From assembly GCF_030035675.1 (NCBI RefSeq), contig NC_084483.1, positions 17,149,904-17,213,903 of the forward strand: a stretch of DNA of 64,000 bases, read 5' to 3'. The translations under genes and the position numbers were made by a program. The notes beneath the pieces are model-generated. The model saw nothing but the letters and a program-made list of their open reading frames with translations. It was not told the DNA's origin and ran no database searches. Of the stretch, positions 20,961 to 32,745 are shown piece by piece. Source of the stretch: Rhineura floridana. Its lineage: Eukaryota > Chordata > Lepidosauria > Squamata > Rhineuridae. Within the stretch, counting starts at the first letter, position 1. Each line of letters begins with the position of its first letter.

Positions 20961-21660
20961 AAAGCGAATCTTAAAAAATGTAACATGAACATCGACAACT
21001 GGGAAGTCGTGGCCCATGAACGTCCCAAACGGAGGTCGACTATCATCAAAGGTGCTGTGGACTTTGAAGAAGCATGAATACAGGGCGAATGGGACAAACA
21101 AGGTAAGTGGAATGTCAAACAAATCCTCATCGCAACCATCTTCCACCTGGAAACCTATGTCCTCACTGTGGGAGGCTGTGTGGATCCAGAATTGGCCTCC
21201 ACAGTCACTTACGAACCCACTGTTAAAGACTTTATCTTGGAAGACAATCTTACTCGGCCATGAGTGATCACCAATGAATGAAAATGACATGAAAGGGCAG
21301 TGCTCCTGCCCCATTGTGTACTCCCTGAATTTAAAATGCTAAAACAAAACTCAAAAATCTATGAAAAGATTGGCAAAATGAGAAGGAAAGGGTGCAGTAG
21401 TGAATCAGCATACCCTCCTATTGCTCCAACTGCACAATCCTGTGATTACAAAGTTGCAGTACTTATTTCTTCATCATGCATTCTGTTTGATGGTGTGTGT
21501 ACTGAATGTGTAGGCAACTGTACAGATGCAGATTTGTAATTAGCAACATCCTGGATGAATTCCGCACCCGCCCTCTGATTGCCAATCCTCTCATTGTCAG
21601 TTTTGTCTCTGTCTACAGTGCTAGAATTGCTCAGAACTATCAAAGACAGGAAGAGTCACA

Positions 21661-22018
21661 GGCCCGCTTCACACATCGCACTAAGCCAAATTTTAACTTG
21701 GCCCCAATGCACAAGTGTGTAGGCTCCCACAAAGTGGCTTGCAGATGCTATGCTCCTCCCTGGCTCTTTCTTCTGCCCCGTGTGCTGAGACAAGCCAAGG
21801 TGAGCCTGGAGAGCTCTTAACAACAAGCAGGCCAAAACAAACCTTGGCTTAGAGCAGTGCAGCGCAACAGGAAAAAGGACCAAGGGAGCCTACACATTCT
21901 TGCTAAATCATGGTTTGGCTATTATTGTTATTAATATTAATAATAAAAATAACCCACTCTTCACCGTAAGGATCTAGGGCTAAGGTCCCAGAGCTTAGCG
22001 TGATGTGTGGACTGGGTC
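21661..22018. mobile_element. MITE with GCTTCACACATC-type ends
   Basis: The left end 'cccgcttcacacatcgcact' is mirrored by 'agcgtgatgtgtggactggg' at the right. The A/T- and C/T-rich interior has no coding motif. The family looks related to elements at 44953 and 46765, which share CTTAG/GGCTTA motifs, but that link is weak. Confidence 0.5.
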
Positions 22019-22890
22019 AATTCCAAAGGGGGAAATGACTAAAGCAGATAAAAGATTGAAGCAGAAAGTGGGAATGGAGGAACTGGGTGAATCAAATGCA
22101 CATTTGAATATGCCTCTGAGTGCAGGTGGGCTTTACCCATACTGAATTGTTTTCAACAGAATGTGCATTTAAATGCATGCCTCATCCATACTGAGATGCA
22201 CATCTGAATGCTCATGTAAGTGCTCATTCCACTGAAAGCAAGGCAGTGCAGAGAAACAGCATCTGCATTCAGATATTGGGAATGCATTTCAGATGTCCTA
22301 GAATTCCACCCAATTCAGAATTGGTACCAAATTTTCCATTAATATGCTTATTTGCTATCATTGCGAATTGGATTTTTGAAATTGATATTTATAAAAAAAA
22401 ACTGCATCTGAAATATTGATATTAATATCTACTGTATATTTTATCTATCCTTCAATTTCCTTTAAAAATATTGATATTAATATCCTTCCATTTCCTTGGG
22501 AAATATTGATATGAATACTAATATTTTTTCAAGGGAAAAAAGCCCCAGATCGGTAGAAGCAGCGGATTGCAAACAAAGAAAGATCTCGAATTGATACCAG
22601 CCCATTAGGTCAATGGAATGCTTTTGTACCAGCCCCAGCCAATGGATCTCATTCCTATGCATCTGAATTAGGTCTGTGGCTTCTGCTCCATCAAATGATA
22701 CATGGGCAGACCTCTGCTTCTATGCTGCACACAGATCCCCTTAGTTGGACTGGGCAAGGAAGCATAGATGGGGATGGAGAGGAAGAGTAAAAGAAGGGGG
22801 GAATCCTCATCTTTGCCTTGCCCCCTTTCTTTTTCTTTGTGGCTTGAGTGTAATTGAAAAAGGTAGAGTAAAATACACAAGATGAGGGGC
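22019..22890. other. No gene; degenerate TTGATATTAATAT repeats
   Basis: Between 22410 and 22530 'aaatattgatattaatat' or a close variant occurs three times with 'ccttc.atttcctt' spacers. The rest shows no recognised feature. Confidence 0.5.
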
Positions 22891-22902
22891 GTGTAAATGT
22901 GT

Positions 22903-23135
22903 GTGGGGGAAATGGAAATTGACTGCGTTCAAGTCGATTCCGACTTATGGCGACCCTATGAATAGACTTTTCATGGTAAGCAGTATTCAGAGGGGGTTTA
23001 CCATTGCCTCCCTCTGAGGCTGGGAGGCAGTGACTGGCCCAAAATCACCCAGTGAGCTTCATGGCTGTGTGGGGATTTGAACCCTGGTCTCTCAGGTCGT
23101 AGTCCAACACTCTAACCGCACCACACTGGCTCTCT
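22903..23135 (-). mobile_element. tRNA-derived SINE with BovB tail (Sauria-like), full length
   Basis: The flanking duplication is GTGTAAATGTGT at 22891-22902 and 23136-23147. On the minus strand the order is tRNA-like head (gagccagtgtggtg, B box agggttcaaatcccc), a linker (tgaagctcactgggtgattt), a segment matching the 5' part of BovB (ggcaatggtaaacc, ttaccatgaaaa), and a BovB 3' tail (ggtcgccataagtcggaatc, gacttgaa). Such SINEs are moved by BovB. Confidence 0.93.
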
Positions 23136-23147
23136 GTGTAAATGTGT

Positions 23148-23461
23148 AATGCACATAATGGCTTACAGAAGAATGTATATTTGGGAATTAGTATTTCAAA
23201 CATCATTCAGTGGAACATTCCATTAGACCCCATAGAAATGACTCTGCCATTTGCCTTGCTGTCTGTCCTGATGAATCCCTTTATTTAAAGCATAAAACGT
23301 GTACCTATTTTTCTCAAACGTTGGTGGGTATAAATCAGTAATTCTACAAATGGATTCACCAGACAATACTCAGCTAGACAATTAACCTGACTGGCACACA
23401 CAGGAGACAAGTATTCATGTGGTTTTTAATCCTGTCCTTTTCATTTATCAGCAGTAAAAAA
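23148..23461. other. No recognised feature
   Basis: I see no gene or repeat here. Confidence 0.4.
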
Positions 23462-23648
23462 GCACAGGAACACAGGAAGCTGCCTTATAAGAAATCAAAC
23501 CATTGGTCCATTTAGCTCAGTATTGTCTACTCTGACTGTCAGCTGCACTCCAGGATTTCAGAGAGGAAGTCTCTCCCTGCCCTGCCTGGAGATGCCAGGA
23601 ATTGAACCCAAGTCGTTCCATATGTAAGGCTGGTACTATACTACTAAG
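23462..23648 (-). mobile_element. tRNA-derived SINE, CR1-type tail
   Basis: On the minus strand the 5' end resembles a tRNA with A-box- and B-box-like parts (gggttcaattcctggcatct region), then a body 'gagctaaatggaccaatggt' and a tail 'ggcagcttcctgtgttcctg' of CR1/L3 style. Better-known members resemble tRNA-Ala. Other members here: 37241-37648 and 43001-43095. Confidence 0.7.
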
Positions 23649-24125
23649 GGAAGGTGCTTTCCCAATAAGGGTTGGCCCTAGACTTAGTTGGACTCTTGTA
23701 GCCTTTCAACAAATTTATTTTGCATACCGTGCCCTAAGCATGATACTAAGCTTTGCTGACAACAGAATCAATATTGCTCCAAGACTATTATCAGTGCAGT
23801 CATGCATCCAGAATGCCAGAAGCTGCAATGCCTACAAGCTACATTAGTGAACAAACATACAGCTCAAACTGGTGTTTCACAGGAAATGCTGTTGTAAGAG
23901 GCATTTACAACCTCTCACAACTGCCTGACTCTCTCCTACTGTGGGTTTAACAGCTTTCCAGGAAGTCAATGTACCATTCTGATTAAAAACTTAAGAGGTG
24001 ATACATTTGCAAACCAGCTAAAGAAATAAAAGCCAAGGGAGAAATTTAGACTACAATGACAGTAGGAAGTTAACATTTAGACCACAGCACTCTGTTCATT
24101 CCGCAATTCATATTGGGAACTAAGG

Positions 24126-24360
24126 TGTAAGCACACTTATCTGGGAGTAACTGAGTAAATATGCACAGGACTGAGCTGCCGAGTTACAATCCTAAGCGCA
24201 CCTATCTGGGAGTAAGCCTCATTGAACACAGTGATACTTTACTTCCAAGTAAACATGCATAGGGCTGTGTTTCATGGCTACAGTTTTTAGGCATACTACG
24301 GGGTAAGTCCCAATTATTCAATAGGGTTTTTGAGTAAACATGCGTATAATTGTATTGTAA
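24126..24360. repeat. Cluster of 'gggagtaagcctcattgaa' palindromic repeats
   Basis: Three units (about 24126-24183, 24193-24275 and 24296-24360) follow one another. Each has the half-palindrome core 'gagtaag.c.cattgaa' with 'aagtaaacatgcatagg'. The family is dispersed; other copies are at 27094, 39945, 40138 and 61550. It is MITE-like and of unknown superfamily. Confidence 0.6.
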
Positions 24361-24529
24361 ACTCTGCTTCTCTATGTATCCCTGGCTCTAAGTAACAAAA
24401 GAGTAGCATGGGAATACATGGAATATGCTGTGACACTGGATGTTTGGGATTGGGGAAGGTTCTAAATTGGTGTGGAGTCAAGGGGATGGAGGAAGGTGTG
24501 CTTGGGGGAAGAGGTGAGATATTTGAAAG

Positions 24530-24976
24530 AATGGTTCATACCAATCTCTATGTATGGATGTGAAAGTTGGACAGTGAAAAAAGTGGATAAGAGAAAAATC
24601 CACTCATTTGAAATGTGGTGTTGGAGGAGAGCTTTGCAGATACCATGGACCACGAAAAAGACAAATAATTGTGTGTCAGAACAAATTAAACCAGAACTAT
24701 CACTAGAAGCTAAAATGATGAAACTAACGTTATCATACTTTGGACACATAATGAGAAGACATGATTCACTAGAAAAGATAATAATGCTGGGAAAAACAGA
24801 AGGGAGTAGAAAAAGAGGAAGGCCAAACAAGAGATGGATTGATTCCATAAAGGAAGCCACAGACCTGAACTTACAAGATCTGAACAGGGTAGTTTATAAC
24901 AGTTGCTACTGGAGATCGCTGATTCATAGGGTCACCATAAGTTGAAATCGACTTGAAGGCACATAACAACAACAAT
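24530..24976 (+). mobile_element. BovB LINE 3' end
   Basis: The plus strand encodes VRYLKEWFIPISMYGCESWTV-like sequence, then EMWCWRRALQIPWTTKKTNN, LSYFGHIMRRHDSLEK and DLNRVVYNSCYWRSL in a 157-codon open frame from 24472. The 3' end is 'atcgacttgaaggcacataa' plus (CAA)n. The protein is the C-terminal part only. Confidence 0.92.
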
Positions 24977-25145
24977 GCCCTAGAAAACTGTTTTTAGATT
25001 ATTGGCAAAGATTTGTGCTATAAATCAGGAAGTTTCCAGTGCAAATCACAATTTTTTCCATGAGGTCATTAGTCATCTTTAGGCAAATGGATCTTGGACT
25101 TCGTTCCCCCTTTATTGTTTTATGACGATAATGTTGACCTACATA

Positions 25146-25336
25146 ACAAGGGAGTAGAAAAAGAGGAAGGCCAAGAAGAGATGGATTGATTCCATAAAGA
25201 AAGCCACAGACCTCAACTTACAAGATCTGAACAGGGTGGTTCATGACAGATGCTACTGGAGGTAGCTGATTCATTCATAGGGTCACCATAAGTCATAATC
25301 AACTTGAAGGAGCATAACAACAACAACAACATACAT
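25146..25336 (+). mobile_element. BovB LINE 3' end, short
   Basis: It starts in the codons for GSRKRGRPRRDW and runs to the 3' end and a (CAA)n tail. It lies 170 bp after the copy at 24.5-25.0 kb in the same direction, so a local duplication or a second insertion are both possible. Confidence 0.9.
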
Positions 25337-26425
25337 TTCTGTGGGAAAAGTTTTGCTTCCTGTATTCTTTCTAAAACTGTAAAGACGTGGAAATAGTGTA
25401 TTTGTTTTTCTTTTTGGGTTTTATTTTCAGATTGTTAGTTACTATGACACTTTGGGAGAGGTTGAATGGATTAAAAATTGAAATATTAAAATTTTTAAAA
25501 GTTCACTTTCTTGGAAAATGCAGTATACCTCCCCCAAAAGTACAGTCTTGAGGGAAGGCTTGCAGCCTATGCACATAATACGAGAAACAAATGTCCATTT
25601 GCAGCAGCATAAATTCAGATTGCAGAGCGACCCTTAGTGTTCTATAAGCAGTAAAAATAATGTAATAAAACCTGTAGGGGAAACCTGTTGATGTCAACAA
25701 AATGTCAATGTTTGTAACAAATGTTTGAGCTGTCATTCTTAGATGAAAGTTGTAGCTAAGCAAAAGGCAACACGTTGCGGGTGAGGTGGGGAGTAAAAAA
25801 AGGTGCATTTCTTCGTAGGGTAACCTGAGTCACCCTTGAAGACAGGCAGAAAAACTGAGAAATCCAACACAGACAGGGACTGATTAACTAAAGAAGCACT
25901 ACTTAAACAGGCCGGGAGTATAAACATTCAAGCCTGAGCTTGCTTCCCATTATTTCTCAACCAGCTGCCCTCAAGCCACCCAACAGCACCCTATAAACTA
26001 AAACAAATATACAGGTACATTTAATGGCAAGGGTACTGGCATTTCCCAGCTTATCTAAGGCAAATAACCCTTGGGGAAGGTTGCTATCTTTCCTCTGCCT
26101 ACTCAAAGTAACCTCAAAATCATTTTCCCTGTAGCAGGTGCCTCTCCAGCCCAGACACTGAGTAGTGCAATACTATGACACACCTTGCCATGAACAGGCT
26201 CTGAGAGATCTGCCTGTATGATAACAATCAGTTTATCTCCCTGGGCCTTGGCTGCTGCAATGAGCAGGAAAGTCCACTAGCCTGGCAAGAATGTCAGGTA
26301 AGTGATTTGCTCCATCACAGCCTGCTGTTCTAGCAGTGTCTCAATAACCAAAGAATGGTACTCACAGATGTACTTTTTTGCCCTAGAAAGACCAGGCAGA
26401 CTCTAGAAAAGTGTGATTCCCTACA
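25337..26425. other. No recognised feature
   Basis: Intergenic sequence with no recognised gene or repeat. Confidence 0.45.
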
Positions 26426-27961
26426 AGGCCATATCCACACTATACACTTAAAGCACTGTGATACCCCTTTAACAAGCCATCTTCCCCCCAACAATCCTGG
26501 GACCTGTAGTTTGTTAAGCTACAATTCTCAGAGTTCTGTGGGAAGAGGGATTGTTAAACTACTCTGGGAATTGTAGCTCTGTGAGGGGAATTGGAGGTGT
26601 GTGTCTCCAAAAAACTCTCAGCACCCTTAACTAGGGTTGCCATATTGCCCGGTTAGCTGGGTTTTACCCGGATTCTTTGCATGCCACCCGGCACCCATAT
26701 AGCCCCTTAGGTGGCCCGGATTCTCAGCTTTAATTTTTTTAAAAATTAAGTTTCTAGGTGGTCTGGTTCTTGAGATATACATAAAAACGTCAGCCGCTAC
26801 CCCGACTGTTAAATCTTTCTTTAAACAGTACTGTATAGCACTTCGTAGCTTTAACCCCGCCCATTCAGGATTGCAGCCAATCAGTGAAGCCAGGGTTGTG
26901 TTTCAGTTTGATTGACCTAGAAAATGTCATTGCAATGCCAGAAAATGGTGGTTCCCCCCCCTGTTTATCTGAAAATCTCATAAATTAGGTAAGTATATAC
27001 ATTTCAGTTTTTTTCCCTCTTGTGTGCAGGAGTCATATCCTAGGCAGTGTTCTGAAAACCTTCCCAATACTTGCTTTTGTAAAAGCAATGCTAATCCCAT
27101 ATGCTCAGAGTAAATCCCATTGAATTCAATAGGACTTACTTTTGAGTAGACATGGTTATGAATGTGCTGAAAATCAATGGGACTTTGGACTGAATGTAAA
27201 AAAGAATTGTGTTTGTGTTCTAACTCTTTCTGTCTCTCTCTCCAGTCCTATTTTAAAGAAAGTTGGCAGGGCTTACTTAGGTATTACAGTTTTTATTCTG
27301 TAGGAAACTAATACTGATTTTTTTAAAACTAATACTGATTTGTCTGCAATGACCAACTGGTTTGACAATAAACACCATGGGGTGTATGTATTTATACATC
27401 TGCAGTGTGTGTGTGTGTGTGCATGTATGGAGTCTTTCCAACACCCCTGTGAGGTAGGGTTGGAAACCAAGGCAGATCACAACAAGAAATAAAGCCATTT
27501 AAAATCCAATAACCATAAAAACAAGTATAAACAGTTGCAAAACAGCGTAAAGTGGCATGATTCGGAATTTTGGGTTGTGTGAATGAAGTTGCTTATCACT
27601 TGAGGTTGCATTTCTGTCCGTGTTTGAGTAAGCCCCACTGAATACACTGGGACTTGCTTCTGAATAAATAAACCTAGGAATACACTATAAATATATTTAC
27701 AGTTTGTGTAAATAATAAATATATTTGATAGTCATGCTTATATAAATATTTCTTCATTTATCATGTTTTTGGTTTTTGGTTAGGAATCCTGACTGGTTGT
27801 GAGATGCTTAGTTTTCTGCCTTACTCGTAGGAATCTTGTTGTGGTTGGTATGGTATTGCATTTAAGAAATCATGGTATGAAATGGCCTGAATCAGTATAA
27901 GGCAGATTCCTTGGTTCCTAAAAGTGGGAAGAGACTCAAGGGCCACAGTGACTCCAACATT

Positions 27962-28470
27962 TATTGATGTATTTTTATTTACAACATTTATATACCACTT
28001 TATTGTAAAAAATCTCAAAGTGGTTTACAGAAAGAATTAAAACAATGAAATTATTTGCAAAAGCATTAAGGACAGATACTTAAAAACATTCAAAATAATA
28101 AAACCAACAATGAGTTAAAAACAGATTTAAAAACACAATAGCTTCCACATGCCTGGAGAGGCTTGCCTCAAGAAAACTGATTTTAGCAGGTGCTGAAAAG
28201 AGGCATCTGCCTAATGTCAATAGGCAAGGAGTTACAAAGCGTAGGTGCTGCCACTTTACGGGACTGATTTCTTATAAGAGCAGAACAAGTACTATGTGGC
28301 ACCCATAACATGGAAAGCACAGCTTGAACTTGGCCTGGTAGCAAATCAGCAACCAATGCAGATTTCAGAGCAGAGGTATTATGTGTTGATAGGATCTCAC
28401 TCATGTCAGCAATTGTGCTGCAGCATTCTGCATTAATTGCAGTCCCCAGGTCAGGCTGTGCTGCATGGGG
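27962..28470 (-). mobile_element. L2-like LINE 3' part inside the hAT
   Basis: On the minus strand a frame (28183-28404) reads NQSRKVAAPTLCNSLPIDIRQ, the L2 C-terminal pattern. Its 3' UTR and end lie at 27962-28180 ('ataccactttattgtaaaaa' seen from the plus strand). Confidence 0.75.
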
Positions 28471-29284
28471 ATTTCTGTGACCTTGGCTGATTGGCTGCTA
28501 GGATTTTTTTTAGTTTGGGTTTTTGGTTATGAATCCTGACTGCTTGTGGGATGCTGAGTTTTCTGCCTTACTCATAGGAATCTTGTTGTGGTTGGTATGG
28601 TATTACATTTAGGAAAGTGTTACTGCCTTTTGTGTTATTGTTTTCCTATTTGCATTTCACTTATCTTTAACCTCACTCCGTTACAGCCATAGAAGCAACA
28701 GCAGCATATACAAGGTAATTAACTCCCATTAGTGATAAGAGCAAGAATTTATAATTATTATTTTAATTAAAACAAAAGGCTTATGAGTACTTTGAAGAGG
28801 ACCAGATATTTATTTTCTTTCTGAGCCCAGGACTGGGTCTTGCATGATGCCCGGTGTGTGTGTGGGGGGGAAGCAGGAGAGTAGTCGATAAAACAGACAT
28901 CCTGGCATTGGTAATCTAATTAGCAAGGTATGTGTGGGGTTGTTGCACACTTCCAGGCCCAGTTTCATTTTGAGTATGGAGGTGGAACCTGTGTAGATGT
29001 GGTTGATCAAAGGGAGAAGAAATTTTGAGTTAAGCAAAGCTCTGCTTTTATAAAACCTAAGAAGCATACAGATACTTTGAATATCTGAGTGCCTGCACCA
29101 GGGGAATACTGGAGGAACTTGTAAAACTTGCTGCAACAGTATTTAGAACTGAGCATGTGGTGTGAAAGACTCCTTTTCCTAACATTTTGGCTTCTTGTTT
29201 TTCTCCACCCACCACATCTCTGAAATATATTGTATATGTAATGGTTAACCGACCTGCTGCCCTGACTTACTTTATGTTTGTTGC

Positions 29285-29405
29285 TATTTTGTGTTTTTGT
29301 TATGTTTTTATATTGATTGTGTATTTTTATTGTTTTTATTATATTTGTAAGCTATGCTGAGCTCTGTTTTTAACAGCAGAAGGGCAGGATATAAATCCTC
29401 TTAAT
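29285..29405 (+). mobile_element. L2/CR1-type LINE 3' end
   Basis: A T-rich 3' UTR ends in 'agggcaggatataaatcctc' with (AATC)n. It is the inner right-hand passenger of the hAT. Confidence 0.6.
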
Positions 29406-29710
29406 CAATCAATCAACATTCCATAGTGTTGGAAACTAGAGTCTAGGCATTTAAGGCTGAAAATGTTGCTTTTTAAAAAGATTTCTCACATCTTTCCCCA
29501 GTTTTTGGTGGCAATTCCTAGGCACAAAAACAAAACAACTGGACAATCTAAATATTAATATGCAAATAATATGCATAATATGCAAATTAGCCTGCCCAGA
29601 TTTGTGGAACTGGAATATGGCAACCCTACCCTTAACAAACTACAGTTCCCAGTATTCTTTGGAAGAAACCGTTACTATTAAAAGAGTGCTTTAAATGTGT
29701 AGTGGATATT

Positions 29711-30600
29711 AAAGATAGGTGTCTGTGAAGATGATGGATAGAAGGGACAGCTTGTGTCCACCATGACTCATCTTCCACCTGAGTGTTTGTTTTGTTTTCA
29801 GACATTCATTTGGCACGGGTAATGGGGCCACAGAGAGCCCTAACAGGCCACACTAACATTCTACCAAAGTTCAGAGTCCAGGTTAGAATCCAGGATCTCC
29901 TGCAACACTAGTTACTTTCTAACATGAATGCTAAGGGAGACCTTTTCTATGGATTCATTCCATAGAACAACTATAAGGTCCACAACCCCATGGGCAGGTC
30001 CAATTATACTGGTTTTTCTAATAAAATCTACACATACACACAGAGTGAAAGAGCAATGAATCTGGCTTTCTCCACATAGTTGCAGGCCAATAGAAATGGC
30101 CAGTGTAATGTTTAAACTGCACTGCACTGGTATACCATGGTAGCCATTCCGTGGCTGAACTGGTATTCCATGGCAGCAGAAAAACAGGTGCTGAAAGTGG
30201 TTCTCTCAGAGCAGAAACTTTGTAAATTATTGCCCCTGTGCTGTTCAGTCAGCACGAGTGTTTAAAACACAGAGGCTGTCTCAAATGTAAGATTTGAGGC
30301 ACTGATAACAGCAGCTGGGGAAGGTAGAAGGCCTGAACCAGGGGAGGAGAGGGGGGGAGAGGGGGGGCACAGCATTCCACTTCCTTACTTTTGCCTTCCT
30401 GCTCCAGGTTGCTCTTTATGTTATGTCAGTCTTTATGGCTGCTTTTGATGTTACATTTCTCAGGCACACAATTGACTCACATCCTTCACTGTGCCTTCCT
30501 GCACTATTCATTTATTCAGATTTCTATACAAATTTCCCAACAGCAGGCTATAATAATTTTATATCCACATTCTGCTTGACCCTTACAACAATACTGTGGA
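29711..30600. other. No recognised gene; purine run near 30345
   Basis: A G/A-rich run at about 30338-30367 is the only low-complexity feature. Confidence 0.45.
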
Positions 30601-30619
30601 GTAAGTTAAGCTGAGGGAC

Positions 30620-30722
30620 AATGACTGCCCATAGGCAACTGGTTGGCTACTGTGAAAACAGGCTGCTGGATTAGATGGTCCATTGGCCTGATCTAGCAGG
30701 ACTCTTGTGTTCTTATGCTCAC
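30620..30722 (+). mobile_element. CR1-like 3' end repeat
   Basis: Reads 'ggttggctactgtgaaaaca' then 'ggctgctggattagatgg' and 'cctgatctagcagg', ending in 'gttcttatg'. The same segment recurs at 56795-56882. The ATTCTRTG-like end suggests a CR1 relative. Confidence 0.6.
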
Positions 30723-31084
30723 CTAAGGCTACAGAGTGACCTTTGTGGTTAAACAGGCATTTTAATTTGGAAATGAGTGATAGCATGGACAGTCCTTCTT
30801 ATGCACCCCAAGCAGAAGATAACAAAATCCTTTACATCACTAGTTTCAACATCTGGGGACAAACAGAGCTCAACTCTACTACCTAAAGCACACAACAAGG
30901 AGAAATAACATTTCCATCAAATCAGAGCATTTGGAGCAGTGGCTCCCCTTGTCACTGTTGGTATAATTAAAAAAGATTATTCTCACTTTATGCCTGGAAT
31001 GTAAGAGCTCCGCATCTTTCATTTTTATTAGGTACTATACACAAATCTCATTTTTGCACCTGACATTTTCTGACATTGCCATTA

Positions 31085-31560
31085 TGGTTTATTTATTTGA
31101 TTTTTTACCCACCTTTCACCCTAACATCCCAGGGCAAGTTACAATAATGTAAAAATCATTATTAAAAAACAGTTTAACAGAAATTATAATCACAGAAATA
31201 CAGTTGGTCCTGAAGCAGTGTATCTCAGGTGTCAAAGGACAGGACAAAGAGGTACATCTTCAGCATGCATTGGAAACTATGCAATGAAGATGTCAGATCC
31301 CTCTCCCGGGCCGCCACCCCCGTAAACTGAGGGTGGTGGAACTATCAAGAGGGCTCCCTCTGCTGATCTTATACACTTGACAGGGTCTTTAGGAAAGGAG
31401 GCGGTCTTTTTCACAACCCCCTAAAAATATGACATTTGTCCTGGTGATTCCCAAATAGCGTGCCAAGAGGATACACACAAAAGGCCCTGAAGTGAGCCTT
31501 GGGAAATTAATCTGCCATGTTGGGTACATTCACCACTCTATGCCCATCAGACTAGGGAAG
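31085..31560 (-). mobile_element. L2-like LINE fragment
   Basis: The left edge 'tttatttatttgatttttta' and 'cacctttcaccctaacatcc' look like the reverse complement of an L2 3' end. The remainder to about 31560 is weakly similar and the right limit is uncertain. Confidence 0.45.
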
Positions 31561-31639
31561 TGGAGGCCCACGTGGCCTTGATTTTCCACCAACACCATGT
31601 TCAAAGCCTTTTGTGTGTTTATTTTTCCCAGTCTGCATC

Positions 31640-31726
31640 AGTATTGGAATTGCTTTTAGATGTTTTTAGATTTTTGTTTGTTTGTGTGTTTGTCCCCCTG
31701 GGCACTCCTTTGGGAGAAAGGGCAGG

Positions 31727-31762
<36 letters not shown>

Positions 31763-31765
31763 CAC
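31640..31765 (+). mobile_element. L2/CR1-type LINE 3' end with (TAA)n
   Basis: Ends in 'cctttgggagaaagggcagg' then 'atataataataat', a LINE 3' end followed by about 33 bp of TAA repeats. Confidence 0.65.
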
Positions 31766-31774
31766 CCTCTAGTT

Positions 31775-32405
31775 GGTGAACAGAACATCTGCTGAAGGGA
31801 CTGTGATCTTCCAGTTCAGGAGGAATTATTTCAGTTGGCCAACCTTTTTGGTCCTGTAGGCACATCTGGAATTTTTTAAAAATGCTGTGGGCATCACCCT
31901 CTTTGGTTGCTTCTCTCCCCTGAGAGAGACAGAGAGTGCACCCACAATGCTTTTCCATGGGATTTGAGTAAAAGTCAGATCCGGTAGAATTAAAACATAT
32001 CCTCTTGAATTTGCATGATTTTACGTGTGGTCCCCCAAAAACTCCACCGTCAAATCAAAGCTTATATTGGTAGACTGTGCAGTGAAAACCACAGATCTGG
32101 TGCTTGTCAGGACCACAAAAATATTGGTCCTCATAGAACTCCACCATTAAATTAAAAAAAAGTTATCTGTGGACACAGAGGTAACCCATGATTACCTCAA
32201 ACAGTCTTTCAGTGGGTTATGGGTATTTTGTCAATTTCTCAGGTGGGCTGACTGTTGACATTTCTTTTCTTGTGCTTCTCTGTGGTCAGGCATCCTATGT
32301 CAAATGTTGGCGTTGGTTCCTTTTTTCTGCTTATGGTTGTGACCAGACTCTGAGGTTCCTCCACTGTAGCACTTTAGATCTATGAGATACAATTTGTATA
32401 ACTAC
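31775..32405. other. No recognised feature
   Basis: I see no gene or repeat that I can name. Confidence 0.4.
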
Positions 32406-32409
32406 CCAT

Positions 32410-32745
32410 GAGAGCAATTAGGTTGGCAGGAGACAACTTTTTCAGCAGTGGCCCCATGTCCAATTCCAAATGAGATCAGAAAAGCACTATCCCTACACGT
32501 TCTTAAGTGAAGACACACTTGTTCTCTGCTGCTTTTATGGAATGATTTTAACTGGGTTGTGGAGATGGTGGTTCTCCTTTTATTCTGTTATATTGTTGTT
32601 TTTTAAGTGTACTGGGCTGGCTGTTTTTATGGCTATTTTAAGGTTACTGGGTGTTTTATTTTTATATTGTCATATGTTGTTTAGTTCATATATTATGATT
32701 GCTAATTTGCAAGAATATTTTCTTGAAAAGTGGGACTAAACTATG
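32410..32745 (+). mobile_element. L2-like LINE 3' part
   Basis: The plus strand reads FSAVAPCPIPNEIRKALSLH, the L2/CR1 C-terminal pattern, then a stop and a T-rich 3' UTR ending near 'gtgggactaaac'. Old. Confidence 0.6.

Larger units (their letters stand above)
17060..21290 (+). mobile_element. RTE-like LINE split by a MITE and an L1
   Basis: The reading frame covers RT and the C-terminal region of an RTE-type protein (similar to the RTE-X/CFDP2-like group): KILARIL, LPESQNGFRPSRGTVD, YMVFIDLTK | KAFDTVN, GVKQGCIIAPTLFD, LQYVDDNVV, LSLNIKKTKV. It then reads YLGSHLS, LPTLLDACETWT, WTGHVVRMP and, after the L1, NWEVVAHERPKRRS. YVDD replaces the usual YADD. Insertions are at 17343-17458 (MITE) and 18482-20960 (L1). 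It has stops at about 17482 and 18102 and is inactive. Confidence 0.85.
26632..29628. mobile_element. Non-autonomous hAT element, 3.0 kb
   Basis: The 15-bp terminal inverted repeats TAGGGTTGCCATATT are perfect, and the 8-bp target duplication CCCTTAAC (26624-26631 and 29629-29636) is perfect, as expected for hAT. No frame resembles a transposase; the longest is about 108 codons. Inside are two 'agtaaatcccattgaa' MITE-like repeats (27094-27176, 27610-27675), an L2 fragment (27962-28470), a second LINE tail (29285-29400) and a 100-bp direct repeat (27764-27861 and 28509-28610). Confidence 0.88.
26426..29710. mobile_element. Palindromic MITE split by a hAT insertion
   Basis: The left arm (26426-26631, ggccatatccacac, tacacttaaagcactg) and right arm (29629-29710, aagagtgctttaaatgtgta, gtggatatt) form a palindromic member of the 'cccaggattctttg' family. 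The element is cut at 'agcacccttaac' by the hAT at 26632-29628. Confidence 0.75.

Noticed and set aside
23462-23648. A functional tRNA gene at the SINE head
   Set aside because: Only the promoter-like parts resemble a tRNA; the sequence cannot form a full cloverleaf and continues into SINE body.
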